Source: Temperatibacter marinus
GTDB lineage: Bacteria; Pseudomonadota; Alphaproteobacteria; Sphingomonadales; Kordiimonadaceae
Assembly: GCF_031598375.1 (NCBI RefSeq)
Contig: NZ_CP123872.1
Location: forward strand, 2,786,501-2,850,500
Direction of reading: 5' to 3'
DNA: 64,000 bases
Shown here: piece after piece, positions 49,877 through 57,909 of the stretch
Position numbering within the stretch: the first letter of the stretch is position 1
Layout of the letters: every line of letters starts with the position of its first letter
Made by a program: the position numbers and the translations under genes
The notes under the pieces: generated by a model
Told to the model about the DNA's origin: nothing
Database searches by the model: none
Seen by the model: the letters and a program-made list of their open reading frames with translations, nothing else

Positions 49877-50190
49877 AGTTCTATCCTACTCATAAAGTTC
49901 AAAGACGACGCCAACTCAATATGACGGCTAATTATTCTAGCATAATTCATATTCTTAAAAAAACAAAACATGATTTTTCTATTTCATTATAGGAAATTGA
50001 TAGAGGAATAGGCCACAATTAGTTAAAATTTTAAAAAGATTAAGTGGAACTCTGTTTTTCACGCCTTTCTAAGATCTTAATGTTGTATTAACAGCATGAC
50101 TTGTCTAGCATGCCATACAAAATCAAACGATTCTTTCCGTATTGGACAGAACATAATAAGTAAAGCTTAATACCTTGGAGAGGGAGTAGA
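49877..50190 (+). other. Intergenic region between divergent genes, with symporter promoter
   Basis: 314 bp with no gene seen. TTGTAT (50083-50088), 17 bases, TAGCAT (50106-50111) is a plausible promoter for the symporter, about 80 bases before its ATG, which has GGAGAGGGAG upstream. The minus-strand promoter of the DUF2336 gene should lie near 49900-49950 but is not clear. Confidence 0.4.
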
Positions 50191-51763
50191 ATGTTAAATC
50201 GTTTTCTTGCTGTTGTTGCTATAATTTTTATGAATGGTGCAACAGTAATGGCCCAAACAGACTCAGCGGCCGAAAAATCATGTAGTGCATACGAGACAAT
50301 CTCTGAAACAGTGAATTGCTATATGCAGCCAGTAGAAAAAGCACTGAATGCAACAATCTTCTATGCTATCGATACAGGCTATACCTATGCTGATGGGTCT
50401 GCCATTGAATTCCCAGTCGTGGTCATGTGGCTCTTCGGTGCTGGGTTGTTTTTCACATTTTACTTCAGATTCATCAATATACGCGGGTTCCGTCAATCGA
50501 TTAAGATTGTTAAGGGGACATATGATGATCCCAATGATCCCGGTGAGGTAACTCACTTCCAGGCTCTTACCGCTGCTGTGTCAGGCACAGTTGGTCTTGG
50601 GAACATTGCCGGCGTCGCCATTGCTGTCTCGATCGGTGGTCCAGGTGCAGTATTCTGGATGATCCTTGCTGGTCTCTTTGGTATGTCGACAAAATTTGCT
50701 GAGTGTACACTTGGTGTTAAATATCGTGAGATTGATGAAAATGGCTCTGTAACTGGCGGCCCGATGATGTATCTGCAAAAAGGTCTTGCAAATCGTGGTT
50801 GGCCTACGCTTGGAAAAGCGTTAGCAATTTTTGCAGCCGTTATGTGTATTGGTGGAGCTTACGGCGCAGGTGCCATGTTCCAAGTAAACCAATCTTCTAT
50901 GCAGTTTACCAATGAAATTGTTGCATTAACAGGCGGCGAAGAAAGCTTCTTCAACGGAAAGCCTTGGATCTTTGGGGTCATTTTTGCCAGCTTTGTTGGT
51001 CTTGTTATTATTGGTGGTATTCGTAAGATTACCCATGTAACAGAATTTTTGGTGCCTGTGATGGCTATCATTTATGTGACAGCTTCTCTCTTCATCATCT
51101 TTAGCCATATTACTGAAGTGCCTAGTGCTCTTGCACTGATCTTTGAAAGTGCCTTCTCTTCAGAAGCTGGTATGGGGGGGTATCATCGGAGCCTTGATCC
51201 AAGGCTTAAGACGCGCAACATTCTCTAATGAAGCTGGCCTTGGGTCTGCGTCCATAGCGCATGCTGCTGCAAAAACAAAAGAGCCTGTATCAGAAGGGAT
51301 GGTTGCCCTTCTAGAGCCGTTCATCGATACCGTGGTGATTTGTACAATTACAGCTCTTGTGATTATCTTAACGGGATCCTATGGGACAGGCTCTGGCATT
51401 GAGCTTACCTCGAATGCCTTTGGAAGCTTTGTAAGCTGGTTCCCATACATTTTAACAATTGCAGTTATCTTGTTTGCCTTCTCAACCTCGATCACCTGGT
51501 TCTATTATGGTCAACGGTCATTCCTGTATCTCTTTGGCAATAATGCACGCGCTGACTTTGCCTTTAAGGTGTCATATTTGTTTGTTCTGATTATTGGATC
51601 AGCCTTAGCACTGGGTTCTGTAATGAATATTGCGGATGCTTTGTTATTCGCGATGGGCTTCCCTAATGTTCTTGGCTTGATAATCTTTAGAAAAGAGTTG
51701 AAAGAAATGCTTGATGATTATCTTGCGCGCATCAAATCTGGTGAGATTAAAGAAATAAAATAA
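50191..51763 (+). pseudogene. Sodium:alanine/glycine symporter (AGCS family), frameshifted at a G7 tract
   Basis: Na+-coupled amino-acid importer of the inner membrane. An exported-looking N-terminus (about 22 residues ending VMAQ) is followed by the AGCS motifs: FQALTAAVSGTVGLGNIAGVAIA near 119 (shown as landmark) and GPGAVFWMILAGLFGMSTKFAE. The first frame breaks at a run of seven G (51174-51180): it reads on as GYHRSLDPRL and stops at 51228. With six G it continues GIIGALIQGLRRATFSNEAG into the rest of the transporter, ending at 51763, about 523 residues in all. Everything else looks intact, so this is either a sequencing error, a recent mutation or a switchable tract. Confidence 0.88.
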
Positions 51764-51768
51764 TGTGG

Positions 51769-51798
51769 ATGGGGCCTGTTCACTTGTTCAGGCCCCAT
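51769..51798 (+). terminator. Perfect 10-bp hairpin after the symporter
   Basis: ATGGGGCCTG (51769-51778) pairs exactly with CAGGCCCCAT (51789-51798) around a ten-base loop, six bases after the symporter stop. It lacks a T run, so it may stabilise the 3' end or act with a factor. Confidence 0.6.
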
Positions 51799-51831
51799 TC
51801 ATTAAAAGAATGCCATGAAACAGGCCTAAGA

Positions 51832-51845
51832 TGAACTTAAGTTCA
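51832..51845 (+). promoter_or_regulatory. Perfect 14-bp palindrome upstream of the cytochrome c gene
   Basis: TGAACTTAAGTTCA is its own reverse complement and lies 57 bases before the cytochrome c start codon, a usual place for an operator. I cannot assign the regulator. Confidence 0.4.
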
Positions 51846-51901
51846 ATCGATATCCTGATGGTTTTGAGATAAAAGTTTTTCGTAAATGAAGAGAGTAGAT
51901 C

Positions 51902-52318
51902 ATGAAAAAAATACTACTGAGCGCCCTCATTGCTTTTAGCCCTGTAACTGTAGCGACAATTGCAGACGATACTGATCCAGCTGATACAAGCTTGTCTGTA
52001 CAAGGTGATGCAAAACGTGGAAAATCTGTCTTTAACAGATGTCGCGCATGTCATAGCTTAACAGCAGCCCCGCGTCACCGGGTTGGCCCTAATTTGAATG
52101 AATTGTTCGGCAGTACAGCAGGCACAAAAGAAGGCTTTAAATATTCTCCAGCTCTCAAAAAAGCTGGCTTTGTTTGGACGGAAGGCAAGCTCAATGCTTG
52201 GCTAGAAAAACCAAAGAAATTTTTACCTGGTAATCGCATGGCTTTTATGGGGCTGAGAAAAGAAAAAGATCGTCTCAACCTTTTGGCCTATCTACGTGAG
52301 GCGACTGCCGCTCAATAA
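51902..52318 (+). CDS. Class I c-type cytochrome (cytochrome c2-like)
   Basis: Small periplasmic electron carrier, 138 residues. A signal peptide of about 21 residues precedes an acidic linker; the heme site CRACHSL is near 48-54, followed by RVGPNLNELFGSTAGTKEGF and the axial Met in LPGNRMAFMGLRKEKDR near 109-120, the order seen in mitochondrial-type cytochrome c. Likely donor to a terminal oxidase. MlaC follows 29 bases downstream; whether they share a transcript is unclear. Confidence 0.93.
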   Translation: MKKILLSALIAFSPVTVATIADDTDPADTSLSVQGDAKRGKSVFNRCRACHSLTAAPRHRVGPNLNELFGSTAGTKEGFKYSPALKKAGFVWTEGKLNAWLEKPKKFLPGNRMAFMGLRKEKDRLNLLAYLREATAAQ

Positions 52319-52347
52319 AACCATAAAGTCATAGCGAGGAACACTTT

Positions 52348-52983
52348 ATGAAATGGATAGCAAAACAATTTGTGGCTATTTGCGTAGCCACTGTATTTTT
52401 CACCGCCTTAGATGTGTCTGCACAAAATAAAGACAGAGCCGTAGACGATCAAGAAGGCGCACTAGCATTTGTAGAAAAGCTGGCAAACGACACCACAAAT
52501 GTTTGGAGTAACGCAGCCGTAACAAAAGCCGACCGTGATGCAGCTTTTTTCTCACTCTTTGAAGAAGCTACGGATATCAATTACATTGCAAAAGTCATGA
52601 TGGGTCGCCAGTACCTTAAAATACCTAAGGATAAATTCAAAGACTATGTAAAAGCTGTTAGATCTTTTATTATCTTTGAATTCGACAAAAGAATGACTCA
52701 AATCGGTTTTCAAAAGTTAACCGTCACTGGGGTAACGCCCCTCCTAGGAAAACGCGGCACAGTAAAAGTAAACTCAACAGTCCAGCGTACGGACGGCCCA
52801 GACTTAGAAATTACTTGGCGCGTTGATAAGCGCAAAGGCCAGTTTAAAGTCATTAACATGACTGTGGACGGCGTAAATATGGTTCTCGTAAATCGGGACT
52901 ATTTTCAGGACCGGATGAAAAAAGTTGGCATTGATGGACTGATTAAGGAACTTCAGGACAAAAACCAAAAGGCGTCAAGCTAA
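52348..52983 (+). CDS. MlaC/Ttg2D-family periplasmic phospholipid-binding protein
   Basis: A 211-residue exported protein with a signal peptide of about 25 residues (ending DVSAQ). The body matches the MlaC (Tol_Tol_Ttg2) family: AFVEKLANDTTNVWSN, MMGRQYLKIPKDKFKDYVKA and the C-terminal WRVDKRKGQFKVINMTVDGV with VNRDYF. MlaC shuttles phospholipids between MlaA at the outer membrane and the MlaFEDB transporter; no mlaFED genes are in this window, so it is a stand-alone copy. Some relatives are annotated in hopanoid transport. Confidence 0.88.
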   Translation: MKWIAKQFVAICVATVFFTALDVSAQNKDRAVDDQEGALAFVEKLANDTTNVWSNAAVTKADRDAAFFSLFEEATDINYIAKVMMGRQYLKIPKDKFKDYVKAVRSFIIFEFDKRMTQIGFQKLTVTGVTPLLGKRGTVKVNSTVQRTDGPDLEITWRVDKRKGQFKVINMTVDGVNMVLVNRDYFQDRMKKVGIDGLIKELQDKNQKASS

Positions 52984-53030
52984 TCCAATTGAGTGACGAG
53001 ATATAATCAAGAAGAAAAATGCTATTTATG

Positions 53031-53060
53031 AAAAACCCCGTCTTTCAAGCGGGGTTTTTT
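53031..53060 (+). terminator. Bidirectional terminator after mlaC
   Basis: AAAAACCCCG (53031-53040) pairs with CGGGGTTTTT (53050-53059) around a nine-base loop, with A and T runs on each side. It separates the mlaC-like gene from the convergent ACT-domain gene. Confidence 0.88.
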
Positions 53061-53080
53061 ACGACAGATGTCCCGAACAC

Positions 53081-53620
53081 TTAGACAGGGTTAAACTCCA
53101 TCTTAAGACGCATGCTCCCAACAACGTTAGAGAGCGTATTATCGAGCTGGGTGACTTTGTCTGCAGGGATATTTAAAGCAAATCGCATTCTATATTCTAG
53201 CTCATTCTGGCCTGTATCTACACGGCGAGAATTCATACGAACAATATTGCTATCAAACTGCTGCAGCACATCACTTATACGAGAGACTAGTCCCGTGCGA
53301 TCGCCTCCTTGCACTTCCAAAACATGAGAGATTTCACCCATATCCGGACGATCCACACCAAAGGGGAATTTAGCCACATTGATTCGTGTGCCCTTAAGAG
53401 CCGGTAAGCTTATAAGTCCTTCTTCAAGTTCTTCAGGGGTCATCAGATCCACTAAATCAGCGACACATGAGAATTCAAACCCCTCGCCCAGAACCGCATA
53501 GGCCGTATCTGCCAAATTAGCACCAATTTCAAAGAGATAGCCCGTAACATTGGAAACAACGCCAACACGATCTTCCCCTGCTATCGATATAAGATAGGCA
53601 TTTGAACTGGTTTCTTTCAT
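53081..53620 (-). CDS. Double ACT-domain protein (GcvR-like)
   Basis: A 179-residue protein consisting of two ACT domains: residues about 8-82 (YLISIAGEDRVGVVSNVTGY) and 95-175 (HVLEVQGGDRTGLVSRISDV). This architecture matches the glycine cleavage system regulator GcvR and its relatives, which bind small ligands such as glycine and act by protein contact. No gcv genes are near, so the target is unknown. Flanked by a terminator at its 3' end and the divergent DUF4170 gene at its 5' end. Confidence 0.85.
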   Translation of the reverse strand: MKETSSNAYLISIAGEDRVGVVSNVTGYLFEIGANLADTAYAVLGEGFEFSCVADLVDLMTPEELEEGLISLPALKGTRINVAKFPFGVDRPDMGEISHVLEVQGGDRTGLVSRISDVLQQFDSNIVRMNSRRVDTGQNELEYRMRFALNIPADKVTQLDNTLSNVVGSMRLKMEFNPV

Positions 53621-53728
53621 GGATGACTCCTAAAAACACTGGATTATTTTTGTAACTTTGGTATCTAAAGCGCAAAAGCTCAACAAAAAAATGAATAATT
53701 CATTTATTAAATTGAAAGTGAAATCAAA

Positions 53729-53950
53729 ATGGCACAGCTTCCACATCTTGTATTTGGCGGAAAAGTAACAGACCCACAGACTTTAGAATTTGAAGACCTG
53801 AATAAAGTAGATCTTGTTGGCGTATACGGTTCTTACGACGAAGCCGTTACAGCTTGGCGCGCCGTATCTCAAGCAAATGTTGATGACTGTATGACGAAAT
53901 ATGTTGTCGTTCACCTGCACAAACTTCTTGAGCCTGAAGCTCAAGGATAA
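53729..53950 (+). CDS. DUF4170 family protein
   Basis: A 73-residue soluble protein that fits the DUF4170 family of alphaproteobacteria: HLVFGGKVTDPQTLEFEDLN, DLVGVYGSYDEAVTAWRAVSQ and YVVVHLHKLLEPE. The family has a compact alpha/beta fold and no known role. It has its own upstream region and a terminator right after it, so it is likely monocistronic. Confidence 0.85.
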   Translation: MAQLPHLVFGGKVTDPQTLEFEDLNKVDLVGVYGSYDEAVTAWRAVSQANVDDCMTKYVVVHLHKLLEPEAQG

Positions 53951-53957
53951 ATGAGGA

Positions 53958-53981
53958 AAAGGCCTGACAGTGCAGGCCTTT
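53958..53981 (+). terminator. Bidirectional hairpin between convergent genes
   Basis: AAAGGCCTG (53958-53966) and CAGGCCTTT (53973-53981) form a perfect 9-bp stem with a six-base loop, eight bases past the DUF4170 stop and before the end of the minus-strand 59-residue gene. Confidence 0.75.
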
Positions 53982-54009
53982 CATCTCTTCCAAGAAGCAT
54001 AAGTTTTCC

Positions 54010-54189
54010 TTATGCTGGCAAATTGTAGTAGGTCTCAAGACTACGTTCAATAATGATCCCGTCATGGTCATAGGCGCCTAACCGTTTGATGAGATGGCGA
54101 CGCGCCTCATCTTGAGTTTTCGGGTTAAAACGTGTTAATTCTAGATGTGCTAGTCGAGTGAGGCCTTCGCTGTTGATGGGCTGGTACAT
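54010..54189 (-). CDS. Small hypothetical protein, 59 residues
   Basis: Not recognised. The frame MYQPINSEGLTRLAHLELTR continues to a stop at 54010-54012. It is preceded by AAGGA eight bases before the ATG and ends just before a terminator, both signs of a real gene. The sequence is highly charged and helical (KTQDEARRHLIKRL), with DHDGIIIERS near 41-50. It lies between the DUF4170 and HspQ genes. Confidence 0.65.
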   Translation of the reverse strand: MYQPINSEGLTRLAHLELTRFNPKTQDEARRHLIKRLGAYDHDGIIIERSLETYYNLPA

Positions 54190-54404
54190 ATTTTTATTCC
54201 TTATTTTACTTTACTGATTCTTTTTTTTCATCGTTTCATCCTATGCAAAGAGCATGACAAAATTATGAACATGATCATACACCAAAATATATAGTGCGTT
54301 TTTGTTTATTTTCCAGATGGTTAGATGAAAATTTTAAAAGTTCGATTCCAATGATTGACAGCAGGACTAATAGTTTCTATCTGATGATGAAGGAGCAGTT
54401 TACC

Positions 54405-54749
54405 ATGCAGCAAAACATTATCGTTACAGACAAGGCACTTTTTTCAATCGGTCAAATTGTTAAACATCGTTTGTTTGACTTTCGAGGCGTGATTGTTGAT
54501 GTGGATCCTGAGTTCGATAATACGGAAGAATGGTGGCTTTCTATTCCCGAGGAAATTCGTCCTGTCAAAGAACAACCTTTCTATCACCTTCTTGCAGAGA
54601 ATGAAGACAGCTCTTATGAAGCATATGTTTCACAGCAAAACCTGCTAGCAGATACGACAGATGAGCCTATTTACCACCCAGAAGTCTCGACCCTTTTTGG
54701 TGTCTTAGAACAGGGGAAATATGAGCTTAAAGGCATTGCAGCCCACTAG
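54405..54749 (+). CDS. hspQ: Heat shock protein HspQ family (hemimethylated-DNA-binding fold)
   Basis: A 114-residue HspQ/YccV-like protein. Landmarks: FSIGQIVKHRLFDFRGVIVD near 10-29, DPEFDNTEEWW, PVKEQPFYHLLAENEDSS near 60-77, YVSQQNLL and the C-terminal HPEVSTLFGV. In E. coli HspQ is a Lon specificity-enhancing factor; Lon is encoded elsewhere in this window. I use the ATG at 54405 with GGAG nine bases upstream; longer in-frame starts up to 54294 give a tail not found in the family. Confidence 0.88.
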   Translation: MQQNIIVTDKALFSIGQIVKHRLFDFRGVIVDVDPEFDNTEEWWLSIPEEIRPVKEQPFYHLLAENEDSSYEAYVSQQNLLADTTDEPIYHPEVSTLFGVLEQGKYELKGIAAH

Positions 54750-54799
54750 AGTTAAAGAATTTTCCTTTAGCCTCTTCAACTTCATAGATCATTAAGCGC

Positions 54800-54826
54800 A
54801 AGCGTGCCGTGCAGGCGCGCTTTTTT
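54800..54826 (+). terminator. Terminator after hspQ
   Basis: AAGCGTGCC (54800-54808) pairs with GGCGCGCTT (54814-54822), one G-U pair and a five-base loop, followed by six T. About 50 bases past the hspQ stop. Confidence 0.8.
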
Positions 54827-54868
54827 ACTATTTACCCTTGAGCACTCGCCGTCTGTATTTATACTTTG

Positions 54869-56230
54869 TTAGGCGACCTGAGCGTGTTTGTTCTTAGAAG
54901 CTGTCAGATATTGGTCAAAAGAGGCAGCAACCAGTCTTACAAATTGACGAGTCTCAGAAAGAAGGATGATTTGTTCATTCTCGATTTTCACAATCCCTTG
55001 TGCTTCTAAAGGTCTCAACTGTTCAAGAGCTGCTGACCAAATTTGATCATAATAACTCGACTGTGTAGAAAGGCTTTTACGATCAACACGATAGTAGCAC
55101 ATTAACTGCTCAATCACTTCCCGACAAAATAAATCCGCCTCGTTTACTGCAAGGCCCTTCCCTGTCGCACAGACACCAGAGCGGATTGCCGCTCTATAGT
55201 GCTTCAAGTCTGTGAAATTTTGCCAGTACCCATCCTCTGTCTGACTGATCGCAGATACCCCTAATCCAATAAGGTTTTTTGCTGTATCTATCGTATATCC
55301 TTGAAAATTTCTTTTCAAAGTTTGTGTCTCAAGGGCACGGGCCATTGTGTCATCAGGTCGCACGAAATGATCTAGTCCCACAGCCCTATATCCCGCTTTT
55401 ATCAACAGCTCTGATGCAAGCTCAAAAAATTCCATTCTCTCTTCACTTTTCGGCAGTTTAGTTTCGTCTATCAACTTCATGTGCTTTTTCATCCACGGCA
55501 CATGCGCATATCCAAAGAGCGAGACCCGAGAGGGAGAGAGAAGGACAGTCTTCTCAAGTGTCTTATGAATAGTTTCCTTAGACTGATTAGGAAGGCCGTA
55601 AATTAAATCAACATTGATATTTTCAATTCCATAAGATCTTAACAGTTCAATTTTATCATAGACTTGTCTAAAGGGTTGAATTCTATTTATAGAGCGCTGG
55701 ACGTTTAAATCAAAATCCTGAACGCCGAGAGACGCCCTGTTAACTCCCGCCTTAGCATAAGCGGCGACTTTTGCCTCTGAGATCTCTCGAGGGTCCATTT
55801 CAATGGCAATTTCGGCATGATCTGACACAGTAAAAGAGGTCTTGACAATATCCATCAAATTACAAAATTTACCGGCGGGAACAATTGTAGGAGATCCTCC
55901 ACCAAAATGGATATGGGTTACTCGAATGGACGGATCTAAGTGGCTAGCGATTATGGCAATTTCACTCTCGAGCAAAGAAAGATATTTATAAATTGGGTCT
56001 TCTTTGTGAGTAACTGAAGTATTGCACCCACAATACCAGCAAAGTTGTCGACAGAAAGGAATATGGAGATAGAGGGAGACGTCCTGAGAACTTGATATAG
56101 AAGAAACCCAAGCCAGTGATTGAGTTGAGGTCACCTTTTCAGAAAAATGGTTTGCTGTGGGATAGCTGGTGTAACGAGGTAGATTTCCAGCCTTATTCAT
56201 TATCTCGGTCTTGGTCAATGTCTGTGTCAT
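54869..56230 (-). CDS. hemN: Oxygen-independent coproporphyrinogen III oxidase
   Basis: Radical-SAM enzyme of heme synthesis that works under low oxygen. 453 residues; NLPRYTSYPTANHF near 16 and the cluster/SAM motif HIPFCRQLCWYCGCN near 54-68 (Cx3CxxC) mark true HemN rather than HemW. Further HemN motifs: HFGGGSPTIVP, ASLGVQDF, NVDLIYGLPNQS, and VGLDHF. The ATG at 56230 has AAGGGG upstream; a TTG directly before it is in frame. An FNR-type box lies about 60 bases upstream, consistent with anaerobic induction. Confidence 0.95.
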   Translation of the reverse strand: MTQTLTKTEIMNKAGNLPRYTSYPTANHFSEKVTSTQSLAWVSSISSSQDVSLYLHIPFCRQLCWYCGCNTSVTHKEDPIYKYLSLLESEIAIIASHLDPSIRVTHIHFGGGSPTIVPAGKFCNLMDIVKTSFTVSDHAEIAIEMDPREISEAKVAAYAKAGVNRASLGVQDFDLNVQRSINRIQPFRQVYDKIELLRSYGIENINVDLIYGLPNQSKETIHKTLEKTVLLSPSRVSLFGYAHVPWMKKHMKLIDETKLPKSEERMEFFELASELLIKAGYRAVGLDHFVRPDDTMARALETQTLKRNFQGYTIDTAKNLIGLGVSAISQTEDGYWQNFTDLKHYRAAIRSGVCATGKGLAVNEADLFCREVIEQLMCYYRVDRKSLSTQSSYYDQIWSAALEQLRPLEAQGIVKIENEQIILLSETRQFVRLVAASFDQYLTASKNKHAQVA

Positions 56231-56284
56231 CAATTATGCCCCTTATTTCTTGGCTGATTATATTCCAAGAAATGCTGGCCAGAG

Positions 56285-56298
56285 TTGACCTTGATCAA
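56285..56298 (-). promoter_or_regulatory. FNR/Anr-type box upstream of hemN
   Basis: On the minus strand TTGATCAAGGTCAA matches the FNR consensus TTGAT-N4-ATCAA at nine of ten positions. It is centred about 60 bases before the hemN start codon and lies between that gene and the terminator of the upstream small gene, so it can only serve hemN. FnrL-type control of hemN is established in alphaproteobacteria. Confidence 0.75.
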
Positions 56299-56303
56299 GC
56301 CAC

Positions 56304-56328
56304 AAAAAAACCCTACTAAGAAGCAGGG
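56304..56328 (-). terminator. Terminator of the small subunit IV-like gene
   Basis: On the minus strand CCCTGCT (56322-56328) pairs with AGTAGGG (56311-56317), one G-U pair, four-base loop, followed by seven T. It sits 34 bases past the small gene's stop. Confidence 0.85.
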
Positions 56329-56361
56329 CTTTCACGTCTTTAATCTTCTAAAAGATTGGCC

Positions 56362-56469
56362 TTAAGCAATCGCAGCCAAGACCAGTAAAATGGCAATGAC
56401 ACCGATGAGGCCGTATTTTGTCCATCTCATAAACCCATCATAGGTTTCTTGCTGTTCTTTGATATCCAT
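56362..56469 (-). CDS. Aa3-type cytochrome c oxidase subunit IV-like mini-protein, 35 residues
   Basis: A 35-residue single-TM protein beginning MDIKEQQETYDGFMRWTKYG and ending in a hydrophobic helix. This pattern (MDIxEQxxTYxGFxxWxxxG then one TM) is that of the bacterial aa3-type oxidase subunit IV family of alphaproteobacteria. AAGGAAC lies six bases before the ATG and a terminator follows, so it is a stand-alone gene. The oxidase catalytic subunits are not in this window. Assignment rests on my recall of the family pattern. Confidence 0.72.
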   Translation of the reverse strand: MDIKEQQETYDGFMRWTKYGLIGVIAILLVLAAIA

Positions 56470-56550
56470 AATCATGTTCCTTATGCCAAGAATGTCTCTT
56501 ACAGGGAAATAGATAGCGGAAATTTCAAATTATTCAATGACAAAGTGTCT

Positions 56551-57540
56551 TTATCCATAATTTGATAGCGCTTTCTCCAGCAAGGCAGGATCAATATTTC
56601 CACCGCTGATGACCACAACAGTGGTTTTGTCCTTAACAGGAATTTTCCCCTTAAGGACAGCTGCAAGCGAGACAACGCCGCCTGGCTCTCCTGTCAGTTT
56701 TAATTCACGGGCACAATAAGCCACAGTTTCCAGGGCTTCGGCATCACTGACTGTCAACCCTTTGACTTTTAAATGTTGTAGGACCTCCAGGGTATATTTC
56801 CCTGGCCTTGGGGACAGCAAAGCATCGCAAATGCTTTTCTGAGTAATATCAGCATCCTGCATCACACCTGTTTCAAGAGACAGTTTTGTATCATCATAGC
56901 CAACAGGTTCCACAACATAGCCTTCCAGCGAAGAGAAATGGTGAACCAACGCAAGGAAACTACCAGACGATAGACCCCCCCCTCCGCAATTGATAAGCAC
57001 TTGATCAGGCACGATATTTAAATCGAGACATGACTGCGCTATTTCTAAGCCCATTGTTCCTTGCCCGGCCATAATATGAGGATCATCAAAAGAAGGGACA
57101 ACAACGGCTCCTGTCTCTTTTGAAATCTGATCAGCAATGGCTTCTCTGCTTTCACTATATCGATCAAAGGTGATGACTTTTGCGCCGTAGGCTTTTGTAT
57201 TTTCCATTTTCAATTTCGGCGCATCTATTGGCATTACAATGATCGCCGGCACCTTCAGGAGCTTTGCAGCGTAAGCCACGCCTTGTGCATGATTACCACT
57301 AGAAAAGGCGACGACACCTCTTTCTTTTTCATCATCCGTAAGTCGTGCCAATCTGTTATAGGCGCCTCGAAACTTAAAACTACCAGTTCGCTGTAAACAT
57401 TCTGGTTTAATTAAGATTCGTCCCCCCATTGCCTCATTCAAGTTAGGATTTTCCAAGAGGGGTGTTTGTACTGAGTTCCCCTTTAAAAGTGTGGCTGCTG
57501 AAAGTATATCTTCATAGGAAATTGCTAAATTATGTGTCAT
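56551..57540 (-). CDS. Threonine/serine dehydratase-like PLP enzyme
   Basis: Fold-type II PLP enzyme that deaminates threonine or serine. 329 residues: the PLP lysine is in GSFKFRGAYNRL near 52-63, SSGNHAQGVAYAAK near 79 binds the cofactor ring, and CGGGGLSSGS near 184 binds the phosphate. The length equals the short catabolic form (TdcB) or threo-3-hydroxyaspartate dehydratase, without the C-terminal regulatory ACT domains of IlvA; its exact substrate cannot be told. It is followed (in transcription) by an 80-bp gap and the small subunit IV-like gene. Confidence 0.85.
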   Translation of the reverse strand: MTHNLAISYEDILSAATLLKGNSVQTPLLENPNLNEAMGGRILIKPECLQRTGSFKFRGAYNRLARLTDDEKERGVVAFSSGNHAQGVAYAAKLLKVPAIIVMPIDAPKLKMENTKAYGAKVITFDRYSESREAIADQISKETGAVVVPSFDDPHIMAGQGTMGLEIAQSCLDLNIVPDQVLINCGGGGLSSGSFLALVHHFSSLEGYVVEPVGYDDTKLSLETGVMQDADITQKSICDALLSPRPGKYTLEVLQHLKVKGLTVSDAEALETVAYCARELKLTGEPGGVVSLAAVLKGKIPVKDKTTVVVISGGNIDPALLEKALSNYG

Positions 57541-57558
57541 TTGTCCCCTACTCTTTTG

Positions 57559-57876
57559 TTATGACTGTCTATTGTTATGACTGTCTTTGGTTATGCTGGC
57601 CTTGCGTTTTTTCCACCACCGGCCCACCTTCACTTCTTGTCTGCGTCTAAATCGTCTGACTGCAGGAAAATCTGTGGATAGGATCAGCAGCCCTAAGGGG
57701 ATCATCCAGAAGCCTAGGACTGGTAAAAAACCTAATATACCCCCTATAATTAAGAAAATCCCAGCAAAGAAGCGGGCAATTCTATTATTAGGAATTTTTC
57801 CTCTAATTTTTTTAAACATTTTGACTAGTGTCTTATTATTTTCATTAGATAAGAGATAAGAAGTAACTTCCAACAT
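57559..57876 (-). CDS. Small membrane protein with hydrophobic hairpin (PGPGW-like)
   Basis: A 105-residue protein with one long hydrophobic stretch (residues about 36-68, FAGIFLIIGGILGFLPVLGFW and PLGLLILSTD) and a basic tail (RRFRRRQEVKVGRWWKKRKA). The turn GFLPVLGFWMIPLG recalls the PGPGW family of small two-helix membrane proteins; function unknown. The start is uncertain: an internal ATG at 57819 would give 86 residues. A 12-bp direct repeat lies across the stop codon. Confidence 0.65.
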   Translation of the reverse strand: MLEVTSYLLSNENNKTLVKMFKKIRGKIPNNRIARFFAGIFLIIGGILGFLPVLGFWMIPLGLLILSTDFPAVRRFRRRQEVKVGRWWKKRKASITKDSHNNRQS

Positions 57877-57909
57877 TACAATGATGATGGATTAATATAG
57901 CAGATAAAA

